From an uncultured Bacteroidota bacterium (GTDB lineage: Bacteria > Bacteroidota > Bacteroidia > UBA7662), in contig CAIVQI010000132.1 of the NCBI GenBank assembly GCA_903908015.1, forward strand, positions 1-5,224: DNA of 5,224 nucleotides, written 5' to 3'. The position numbers were made by a program, and so were the translations under genes. Under the pieces are notes generated by a model, which saw nothing but the letters and a program-made list of their open reading frames with translations, was not told the origin of the DNA and did not search any database. Of this stretch, positions 1-5,224 are shown piece after piece. How positions within the stretch are numbered: position 1 is the stretch's first letter; each line of letters opens with the position of its first letter.

Positions 1-711
1 ATAGGCCCGCATGCGGTAGTTCAGCCTATTTCGGTGGAGGACTGCACCAACGCCCGCCGAGCGCGATCCGAACGATCCCGCCGACAGAAACAGGCTTAAG
101 GGTGTAGTGCCCCAAAGGCCGTCAGCAGGAACCCACAGCACCCCACCACCAGATCCTCCACTGATGCGACCACCAGCAGCCCGTGTTTCCAGTTGGCTGC
201 CTGAACAGAGCCAAGAAGGCATCAGTGACCAATCGGGGGTTTGGTTCATCGGGTTCACCAAGTTCATGCCCTCCCAGGTCACCACCAAATGGGTGCTGGG
301 GAGTCCGCCCGCCGCAATGGTGCTGAGCTGCCCAGGCCCGCGGCTGTGCACGGAAATTGGGTTCGACCATTGAACATCGCTTCCCAAATCAGATCCGGGT
401 TGCATGAGCCTGAGTAGACTATCACTGGTCGGAACCCAGTTTGCCGCACGGGGCGTTTCATTTCTTCGCTCCCAAATCTGTACCAATGGAAGCACGCGTG
501 GGGAGTCGACCAGGGGCTGTGCCAGTCGCGCTGTATCGCGCTGCAGGCTGATGTTCTGCGCTCCAGGTTGCTGCGCGCTGACCGCCAAGGGCAACCAGGC
601 GAACGCCAAAGGCAACCAGGCGAACGCCAAGGGCAACCAGGCGAAAGCCAAGGGCAACCAGGCGAACGCCAAATAAAAAAAGAAAATTTGGGGGACGGCT
701 GCTTTTTTCAT
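1..711 (-). CDS. TonB-dependent outer-membrane receptor, probable cobalamin transporter (BtuB-like), N-terminal part
   Basis: The reading frame is open from ATG at 711 to base 1 without a stop (237 codons), so the gene continues beyond the left edge. The protein starts MKKAAVPQ, has a very long hydrophobic signal peptide (about 1-46) and a good signal peptidase I site, AVSA46|Q47. Residues about 97-198 read as a TonB-receptor plug domain: SLLRLMQPGSDLG, then HSRGPGQLSTIAAGG, WEGMNLVNPMNQTPDWSLMP and a Gly-rich end (GGRISGGSGGGVLWVP). This matches the usual plug order of Rg-G-----i-rG, W-G--in-P--gq-D-slip and G---lyGsgaigG. The beta-barrel starts near residue 200 and lies mostly outside the window. 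Receptors of this class import substrates across the outer membrane using TonB energy. The cobalamin riboswitch in its leader points to B12 or another corrinoid as substrate. No carboxypeptidase-regulatory-like N-domain and no clear TonB box are visible. The ATG at 711 is chosen because an in-frame stop lies upstream and MKKAA is a standard signal-peptide start. The family is confident; the substrate is inferred from the riboswitch. Confidence 0.88.
   Translation of the reverse strand, partial: MKKAAVPQIFFFYLAFAWLPLAFAWLPLAFAWLPLAFAWLPLAVSAQQPGAQNISLQRDTARLAQPLVDSPRVLPLVQIWERRNETPRAANWVPTSDSLLRLMQPGSDLGSDVQWSNPISVHSRGPGQLSTIAAGGLPSTHLVVTWEGMNLVNPMNQTPDWSLMPSWLCSGSQLETRAAGGRISGGSGGGVLWVPADGLWGTTPLSLFLSAGSFGSRSAGVGAVLHRNRLNYRMRAY
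589..672 (-). repeat. 21-bp tandem repeat, four copies, inside the receptor signal peptide
   Basis: Four head-to-tail 21-bp units occupy 652-672, 631-651, 610-630 and 589-609. Each encodes LAFAWLP (receptor residues 14-41), and a partial fifth unit (583-588, LA) follows. The unit read on the minus strand is TTGGCGTTCGCCTGGTTGCC plus a final C or T. The copies differ at only two positions (GCG/GCT for Ala, CCC/CCT for Pro), both synonymous. The length is a multiple of three, so copy-number change keeps the frame and only alters the length of the hydrophobic core. On the plus strand the same DNA reads AKGNQAN repeats, which I regard as a shadow. Confidence 0.95.
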
Positions 712-712
712 A

Positions 713-740
713 CCTGGTGGTTTTCTCACCACGAGCCAGG
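713..740 (-). promoter_or_regulatory. Possible start-codon-proximal hairpin (riboswitch expression platform)
   Basis: In the receptor mRNA, UGGUG (731-727) can pair with CACCA (719-715) across the loop AGAAAAC, ending three bases before the AUG at 711. An alternative, overlapping stem pairs CCUGG (740-736) with CCAGG (717-713). Either would cover the ribosome-landing region. No U-run follows, so the structure fits translation control better than transcription termination. The pairing is visible in the sequence; its role as the riboswitch output is inferred. Confidence 0.35.
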
Positions 741-835
741 CATACAACAGCGCCTCAGGCAAAGATCAACTTCGCCCTTCAACAGCTATTATACACCCTG
801 CTTTTGGTCCCGAAAGCCGGGGGGTTCATGTCAAA

Positions 836-982
836 CGGGCAGGTATTCTGACTCATCCCACCACCGAAGGCCTTCCCGGTAAACCAGTGGCGCAATCTTC
901 GGGGCTTTTTGGGGATCTACAGCAGCGGGCACTGTTCCGGCTTGGTTCCGGATTCCCTTTTCATCCCAGCAACCAAAGCGAT
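836..982 (-). promoter_or_regulatory. Cobalamin (B12) riboswitch
   Basis: Read on the minus strand, this stretch carries the conserved elements of the cobalamin aptamer in order. These are AAAAGGGAATCCGG (about 961-948), CCGGAACAGTGCCCGCTGCTGTAG (940-917, the central core; key bases are GAACAGT and CGCTGCTGTA), GCCACTGG then CGGGAAGGC (about 892-870), and the 3' B12 box AGTCAGAATACCTGCC (853-838). The B12 box matches the AGYCMGRAGACCUGCC consensus except for one G-to-T change (GACC to TACC). The orientation is toward the TonB-dependent receptor starting at 711, which leaves a 126-nt leader between the B12 box and the start codon. In this family, adenosylcobalamin-type ligands usually switch expression off. 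The 5' boundary is approximate because the peripheral stems are variable. Confidence 0.93.
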
Positions 983-1006
983 CGATGGGCAACCTGTTTG
1001 ACGAGC

Positions 1007-1014
1007 GAAAAATA
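1007..1014 (-). promoter_or_regulatory. Candidate -7 element for the riboswitch/receptor transcript
   Basis: TATTTTTC on the minus strand matches the Bacteroidota -7 consensus TAnnTTTG at all positions but the last. Transcription would start near 1000, a short distance before the aptamer at about 982, which is where a riboswitch leader should begin. No convincing -33 TTG is present at the proper spacing; the nearest is at 1050-1048, which is too far. Placement is the main support. Confidence 0.3.
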
Positions 1015-1072
1015 GGCTGAATTTGATTCCGTGCATCCCTATATTTACAACTAATTAGACCAGTCCGCTGGG

Positions 1073-1080
1073 TTACTTTG
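1073..1080 (+). promoter_or_regulatory. Candidate -7 element for the FISUMP lipoprotein gene
   Basis: TTACTTTG differs from the Bacteroidota TAnnTTTG consensus at one position and lies 35 bp before the ATG at 1116, giving a plausible short leader. A second near match, TATATTTA (1040-1047), is also possible. Neither has a clear -33 TTG. The divergent receptor transcript must start in the same interval (983-1115), so the region probably holds two back-to-back promoters. Confidence 0.25.
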
Positions 1081-1115
1081 GTTCGATTTCAGGCTATTCA
1101 ATTTGTTCGAAACGC

Positions 1116-2123
1116 ATGCTCCAGGTGAACAGTCACCAGTTTTTCGTCAAGAGGCAGCCCATTTGGCTGGGTGTCCTCGCGTTTTTATGTGCTTGTTGTG
1201 GCGAGGACCCGCCTCCGGTAGCCCCATCGGTCACCACCCTCCAAGTATTCGATATCGCATCCAATAAAGCCACGGTGAGTGGGCAGGTCACGTCCGACGG
1301 GGGTGCCCCCATACTCATGCGGGGTATGTGCTGGTCGGATTCCGTTGATCCAGACTTGTATGTGGGCGATACCCTCACAGTGAAGCCCGGTAAGGGATTG
1401 TATTTGGGATACCTCACTGGCCTCACCTCAGGGCGTACATATCGGGTTCGGGCGTTCGCCATCAACCAGGTCGACACTGCCTATGGTCGTACCCTTGAGT
1501 TTGTAGCGGGTAGGGGCACCGATGGATGCGGACTTGCACCGGTCTATGACATCGACAGCAACAACTACCCGACCCGTGAAATTGGGGGCTATTGTTGGAT
1601 GTTGCGCAACCTTAGGGTGACCCGCTATGCGAATGGCGACAGCATAGGATCGGGCAATGACTCGCTGCGATGGGTGCAGAATGCCACGGGCTTGCACAAG
1701 ACCTATGCTGGCACGGCCTCTTATCTCAGTAACTATGGGCGGCTCTACAACTATAAAGCGGCCACCGACAACCGGGGTGTTTGTCCCACCGGCTGGCGCA
1801 TTCCTTCTGCCGAAGAGTGGATCACCTTCACCAGCCGATTGGAGGGCGCTGAGCAGGCCGGAGGGATTCTCAAAAGCACGCAGTTTTGGGCACAGCCCAA
1901 TACTGCTGCAGTAGATGGTGGGGGATTCAGGGCCCTTCCGGGCGGGTATTCCGATGATCGGGGAAGCGACGCAGGCATCACTGTGCAGGGCTACTGGTGG
2001 AGCAGTACGGAGTCTAATCCTTGGAATGCCATGGCCTTCAACCTCCGCCACAATTCGGGGGCATCATTCGTGGTTGACATGCCGAAGAAATCAGGATTCA
2101 ACATTAGATGCATTAAAGAATAA
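1116..2123 (+). CDS. Lipoprotein with fibronectin-III-like and FISUMP domains
   Basis: This is a complete 335-residue protein. The N-terminus has a basic stretch (VKRQP), a hydrophobic core (IWLGVLAFL) and a lipobox LCA|C27 followed by CGEDPPP, so it is predicted to be cleaved by signal peptidase II and lipid-anchored. Residues about 37-131 form a fibronectin-III-like beta-sandwich of the kind common in Bacteroidota surface proteins: VTTLQVFDIASNKATVSG, DGGAPILMRGMCWS, then LTGLTSGRTYRVRAFAIN and TAYGRTLEF. Residues about 139-335 form a Fibrobacter succinogenes major paralogous (FISUMP) domain: YDIDSNNYPTREIGGYCWM, NLR, GRLYNYKAA, GVCPTGWRIPSAEEW, ALPGGY, GYWWSSTE and the terminal GFNIRCIKE. 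FISUMP proteins are surface or secreted proteins of unknown role, usually present as many paralogues. The start at 1116 gives a somewhat long n-region; GTG at 1125 would also retain the signal. No terminator is seen after the stop, and the next gene starts 44 bp downstream. The domain calls are firm; the cellular function is unknown. Confidence 0.9.
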   Translation: MLQVNSHQFFVKRQPIWLGVLAFLCACCGEDPPPVAPSVTTLQVFDIASNKATVSGQVTSDGGAPILMRGMCWSDSVDPDLYVGDTLTVKPGKGLYLGYLTGLTSGRTYRVRAFAINQVDTAYGRTLEFVAGRGTDGCGLAPVYDIDSNNYPTREIGGYCWMLRNLRVTRYANGDSIGSGNDSLRWVQNATGLHKTYAGTASYLSNYGRLYNYKAATDNRGVCPTGWRIPSAEEWITFTSRLEGAEQAGGILKSTQFWAQPNTAAVDGGGFRALPGGYSDDRGSDAGITVQGYWWSSTESNPWNAMAFNLRHNSGASFVVDMPKKSGFNIRCIKE

Positions 2124-2167
2124 TTATTGAAGTCTCTGTAAATAATATAGTTAATATAAAAAAATTG

Positions 2168-4087
2168 ATGATAATGTTAAAATACAATAACAATAAAATT
2201 ATAATTCTTATCTTGTTGCTGTTCAGTGCAACCGCTTGGGGGCACGACAAAGGCAAGCACCCGCACAGCCACGCTTCGGGGGTAACGGCCGAGCCGCCCA
2301 ATTGGTGGATTGGCATGCGCCAGCCCCACCTGCAACTCATCTTGGAGGCCCCAGGTATTTCCAGTACCCAAGCGACATTATCCTACCCCGGCGTTCGTCT
2401 CGATTCGGTGATTCCGGGCGATCACCCCGACTATATCATCCTGCACCTCAACATCACGCAGGAGGCTAAACCTGGGCAGCTGCCGCTGAAGTTTATGATA
2501 CCTGCACAAGGGAAACCCAAGCTTCTCTATGAACTGAATTACCCCTTAATGGCCCGCATTAGCTCGCCCGATTCCCTGAAGGGCTTCGATGCATCTGATG
2601 TGGTTTGCCTCATCACGCCTGACCGATTTGCCAATGGCGATCCCAGCAACGACAGGGTGGCGGGCATGCGCGAGCAGGAGGTCGACCGCTCCAAGCCTTA
2701 TGCCCGGCACGGGGGCGACATCAAGGGGATGATTGATCGGTTGGATTACCTTCAATCGATGGGATTTACTGCCTTGTGGCCACAGCCCATGCTCGAAAAT
2801 GATATGCCACAGGCTTCCTACCATGGATACGCCATCACCCACCATTATCGGGTCGACCCCCGCTTTGGAAGCCTCAACGAGTATATCGCCTTGTCGGATT
2901 CGCTGAAGGCGCGCCAAATGAAGCTGATTTTTGATGGGGTACTCAACCACATTGGAAGCGAACACAGGTGGGCGAAAAAGCCACCGATGAAAGGATGGAT
3001 CAACCGGAGGCCAACCTTGGAGACCAGTAACCACCGGCGTACGGTACATCATGACCCCTATTCGAGCCGAAACGACTACAACCGCATGACCCAGGGTTGG
3101 TTTGTGGAATCCATGCCCGACCTCAATGGACGTCATCCTGAAGTGGCAAGGTACCTCATACAGCATAGTATATGGTGGATCGAAACACTGCGCTTAGGTG
3201 GCATACGGCAGGATACCTACAGCTACAGCGACAGCTCGCTGTTGTCGAAGTGGTCGTGCCGCATCATGGAGGAATACCCCAGGATGTCGTTGGTCGGTGA
3301 GGAATGGAGTCTGAACCCCTTGATTACCTCGCGATGGCAAGCGTATACTGGCATAAGACGCGCCCCAGCGGGTGGATGCCTGGGCTCGGTCATGGATTTT
3401 CCATTACAAGCCGGTCTGGTGGCGGCGCTGACTGCGCCCGCGCGGCCCGATTTCTCGGAAGGAATGGCGCGGCTCTATGAGACCTTGGCCAACGATTTCA
3501 TCTATCAGAATCCCCGCCAGTTGATGGTGTTTGGCGACAACCACGACATGGATCGAATATTTACACAATTAAATGAAGACACTTCACTTATGTTAATGGC
3601 CATTAATTATTTATGTGTAGTTAGGGGTGTGCCACAATGGTACTATGGTACAGAGATTTTAGCGTCGAGTAGTCACGCCCGTGGCCACCATGGCTACATC
3701 CGCAGTGACTTCCCAGGTGGCTGGAAGGGTGACGTGGTGGATGCATACTCAGGAGCTGGTCTCTCCCCCGAACAAAAGCGAGTACAGTCACACATGGGCT
3801 CGATGCTGCGCTGGCGTGCCAGGCAGTCGGCCATACATTACGGCGGTACCCTCCACTTCGCCCCCGACGATGAGTTGTATGTGATGGCGCGTACCTCCCG
3901 ACGTGGCCAAGTGTTGTTGCTCATGAACCGAAGCAACCGAGCCAGAACGGTGCAGGCGGTCGACTACGATGAAGTGCTTCGGGGGCAGCGCCAACTCCAA
4001 CGGGCGCCTGATGGGGAGGCGGTCGATTGGAGCGCGCCTTTGACCATACCCCCTATGTCCTCGGTGGTGCTTTCGGTGAATCCCTAA
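2168..4087 (+). CDS. Secreted GH13 alpha-glucan hydrolase (SusA/neopullulanase-cyclomaltodextrinase type)
   Basis: This is a complete 639-residue protein. It has a signal peptide at about 1-25 (MIMLKYNNNK, then IIILILLLFSATAWG|HD), so it acts in the periplasm or outside the cell. A His-rich linker follows (HDKGKHPHSH). Residues about 42-125 form a beta-sandwich like the cyclomaltodextrinase N-domain (EPPNWWIGM, NYPLMARI at the end). The catalytic barrel runs from about 141 to 550, and a beta C-domain (about 553-639) ends the protein. All four GH13 motifs are intact: DGVLNH (D256-H261), GGIRQD (R347; nucleophile D349), VGEEW (acid/base E378) and FGDNHD (H459, D460). TPDRFANGDPSND, VDPRFGS, YYGTEIL and RSDFPGGW are typical of Bacteroidota neopullulanase-like enzymes that hydrolyse starch, pullulan or cyclodextrin-derived alpha-glucans; length is close to SusA. 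ATG 2174 is an equally good start, and TTG 2165 is less likely. Oddities are HH in place of the usual DY after GYAIT (H225-H226) and an A/T-rich patch near 3550-3665. The esterase gene follows after 21 bp. The exact substrate cannot be read from sequence. Confidence 0.93.
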   Translation: MIMLKYNNNKIIILILLLFSATAWGHDKGKHPHSHASGVTAEPPNWWIGMRQPHLQLILEAPGISSTQATLSYPGVRLDSVIPGDHPDYIILHLNITQEAKPGQLPLKFMIPAQGKPKLLYELNYPLMARISSPDSLKGFDASDVVCLITPDRFANGDPSNDRVAGMREQEVDRSKPYARHGGDIKGMIDRLDYLQSMGFTALWPQPMLENDMPQASYHGYAITHHYRVDPRFGSLNEYIALSDSLKARQMKLIFDGVLNHIGSEHRWAKKPPMKGWINRRPTLETSNHRRTVHHDPYSSRNDYNRMTQGWFVESMPDLNGRHPEVARYLIQHSIWWIETLRLGGIRQDTYSYSDSSLLSKWSCRIMEEYPRMSLVGEEWSLNPLITSRWQAYTGIRRAPAGGCLGSVMDFPLQAGLVAALTAPARPDFSEGMARLYETLANDFIYQNPRQLMVFGDNHDMDRIFTQLNEDTSLMLMAINYLCVVRGVPQWYYGTEILASSSHARGHHGYIRSDFPGGWKGDVVDAYSGAGLSPEQKRVQSHMGSMLRWRARQSAIHYGGTLHFAPDDELYVMARTSRRGQVLLLMNRSNRARTVQAVDYDEVLRGQRQLQRAPDGEAVDWSAPLTIPPMSSVVLSVNP

Positions 4088-4108
4088 TGATATTTCCCTT
4101 TTAAATTT

Positions 4109-5224
4109 ATGATGAAGTACACCTTTTTACGGTTGATGTTTCTGGCTCTTTGTTTTTTGTTTTTAACCCCTGCGCATGCCCAGGATGTTCCAGTGCCCTC
4201 TGTAGGGCGCGTGGTGCGGCATACCGAGGTGCCTTCTTCTTGGGTGCCTGCCAGGCCCGTGGATGTATGGTTGCCGCCCACATACGACGGTAAAACCCCG
4301 CACGATGTGCTCATCATGCACGACGGACAGATGTTGTTCGATGCAGCAGGCACATGGAATGGCACCGAGTGGCGGGTCGATGAAGTGCTCTCTGAGCTTA
4401 TCGCTCAGGGCCATGTGCGTCCCACCCTGGTGGTGGGGGTATGGAACCGACCTGGATTCCGTCATGTGGAGTTTAGTCCACAGAAGCCCATCGATCATCT
4501 TGACGGGCCAACAAGAATGGATATATTGTCGATGCGCCGCCCCGATGGCGAGCCTTTGTTTCCCGACGGTATGGTTGAGTCGGATGCCTATCTTAAATTC
4601 CTGGTCAACGAGTTGCTTCCATGGATAAGAGGTCATTATGTAACCGACAAAGAAGCTGGTCATAATTACCTGGCAGGCAGCAGTATGGGTGGTTTGATTT
4701 CACTTTATGGATGGATGGAATATCCTGAGGTTTTTGAAGGCGCTGCTTGCCTGAGTACGCATTGGCCATTGGGTTTCGACACCAAAACCGATCAGTCGCA
4801 AGTACTGCTGGAGTATCTCAGAAAATCAGTACCTGAACCAACGAACAGAAGACTCTATATGGATACAGGCGATCAGGAGCTCGATGCGATGTATTTGTCG
4901 CCGCAGTCCCAAGCCGATTCCATCTTCATGGCTGCTGGGTACAACCCCAAGCAGTATAACAGCCTGGTTGCAGTTGGTCATCGCCACAACGAACTCGATT
5001 GGGCCAAGCGCCTGCCCGAGGCTTTCCTATTTATGATGGGACATGCTGCAGGAAAGCCAATGCCCGTCGCAAGTGATCGAGGAAATGCCAAGAACATGAA
5101 GACAACGCCCAGCACAAAGGACAGTTCAAAAGGCGCAAGCAGTAGTGGAGGTGGACAAAGGCCTTCGGGACAATCGGGGAAAAGTAAAGCCACTGGGGTA
5201 ACGAATACCCCACCAAAACCCAAT
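4109..5224 (+). CDS. Secreted alpha/beta-hydrolase, esterase-D/enterochelin-esterase family, 3' end beyond window
   Basis: The frame is open from tandem ATGs at 4109 and 4112 to the last base (372 codons from 4109), so the stop codon lies outside the window. A signal peptide (MMKYTFLRLMF, hydrophobic core, TPAHA24|Q25) exports the product. The body is an alpha/beta-hydrolase of the putative esterase family (PF00756 type): VDVWLPPTYDG, LIMHDGQMLFD, the nucleophile elbow GSSMGG (S192), YMDTGDQELD supplying the acid (D252 or a neighbour), and GHRHNELDW with catalytic His most likely H293. The catalytic domain ends near residue 311 (FLFMMG). From 312 to 372 the chain is Ser/Gly/Lys/Pro-rich and looks disordered, as a linker to a further domain or a loose tail would. 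The start lies 21 bp after the GH13 stop with no promoter or terminator between, so the two genes are probably one operon. The substrate is unknown; removal of acyl groups from glycans is plausible from context only. Confidence 0.88.
   Translation, partial: MMKYTFLRLMFLALCFLFLTPAHAQDVPVPSVGRVVRHTEVPSSWVPARPVDVWLPPTYDGKTPHDVLIMHDGQMLFDAAGTWNGTEWRVDEVLSELIAQGHVRPTLVVGVWNRPGFRHVEFSPQKPIDHLDGPTRMDILSMRRPDGEPLFPDGMVESDAYLKFLVNELLPWIRGHYVTDKEAGHNYLAGSSMGGLISLYGWMEYPEVFEGAACLSTHWPLGFDTKTDQSQVLLEYLRKSVPEPTNRRLYMDTGDQELDAMYLSPQSQADSIFMAAGYNPKQYNSLVAVGHRHNELDWAKRLPEAFLFMMGHAAGKPMPVASDRGNAKNMKTTPSTKDSSKGASSSGGGQRPSGQSGKSKATGVTNTPPKPN

Noticed and set aside
589..672. Short direct repeats as a possible CRISPR array
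   Set aside because: The 21-bp units are contiguous with no spacers, are in frame with a coding sequence and there are no cas genes.
404..676. Plus-strand 90-codon ORF ending in AKGNQAN repeats
   Set aside because: It is antisense to the receptor signal peptide. The minus frame shows a signal sequence, cleavage site and plug domain, while the plus frame has no recognisable domain before the repeat. The repeat is explained by the minus-strand coding sequence.
779..829. Small minus-strand ORF in the receptor leader (16 codons, starting MNPPAFGTK)
   Set aside because: It lies between the riboswitch and the receptor, but has no ribosome-binding signal or homology cue; a random ORF of this length is expected.
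806..830. GC-rich hairpin (CCCG/CGGG) after the B12 box as an intrinsic terminator
   Set aside because: The stem is only four base pairs and no U-run follows on the minus strand.
21..1020. Ten-base inverted match TCAGCCTATT (21-30) and AATAGGCTGA (1011-1020) as mobile-element ends
   Set aside because: One copy lies within receptor coding sequence, there is no target duplication or transposase, and a 10-base match over 1 kb can arise by chance.
1428..2051. 207-codon minus-strand ORF inside the lipoprotein gene
   Set aside because: It is antisense to a clear FN3/FISUMP protein, with no recognisable motif of its own.
2119..2160. Palindrome AATAATTATT and A/T-rich gap as terminator or promoter between lipoprotein and amylase
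   Set aside because: The palindrome has no stable GC stem or U-run, and the best -7-like match (TATAGTTA, 2146-2153) lacks the key TTTG; nothing firm can be called.
2546..3166. 206-codon minus-strand ORF inside the amylase gene
   Set aside because: It is antisense to conserved GH13 motifs and looks like a shadow frame.
4163..4663. 166-codon minus-strand and 121-codon plus-strand ORFs over the esterase gene
   Set aside because: Both are out-of-frame shadows of the open esterase frame, which has a signal peptide and a GxSxG motif.

Overview
The window looks like chromosomal DNA from a moderately GC-rich member of the Bacteroidota. The evidence is a FISUMP-domain lipoprotein, a SusA/cyclomaltodextrinase-type amylase with a signal peptide, a TonB-dependent receptor of the type placed behind cobalamin riboswitches, and start codons preceded by A/T-rich leaders rather than clear Shine-Dalgarno sites. 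The genus cannot be read from this sequence.

Layout. (a) Positions 711 down to 1, minus strand: the first 237 codons of a TonB-dependent outer-membrane receptor that runs off the left edge. Its plug domain is recognisable. Its signal peptide carries a fourfold 21-bp tandem repeat (589-672). (b) Positions 712-1115 hold no protein gene that I can support. They contain the receptor's leader RNA, with a clear cobalamin (B12) riboswitch at about 836-982 minus, a possible start-codon-proximal hairpin, and then a divergent promoter region (983-1115). (c) Positions 1116-2123, plus strand: a complete lipoprotein with a fibronectin-III-like domain followed by a FISUMP domain. (d) Positions 2168-4087, plus strand: a complete secreted or periplasmic GH13 alpha-glucan hydrolase with all catalytic residues. 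(e) Positions 4109-5224, plus strand: a secreted alpha/beta-hydrolase (esterase-D/enterochelin-esterase family) still open at the right edge, with a low-complexity tail after the catalytic domain.

How the genes work together. The minus-strand unit is a self-contained B12-uptake module: riboswitch plus TonB-dependent transporter. The amylase and the esterase are 21 bp apart on the same strand and are probably co-transcribed, which suggests extracytoplasmic alpha-glucan breakdown paired with an ester hydrolase. The lipoprotein lies 44 bp upstream of the amylase and may share its transcript, but nothing in its sequence ties it to starch. No SusC/SusD pair is visible here.

The most interesting observation is the recent, in-frame tandem expansion of the receptor's signal-peptide core: four copies of LAFAWLP, differing only by synonymous changes. 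Removing three copies leaves a signal peptide of ordinary length (25 residues). I see no evidence for a wholly new defence or mobile system in this window.
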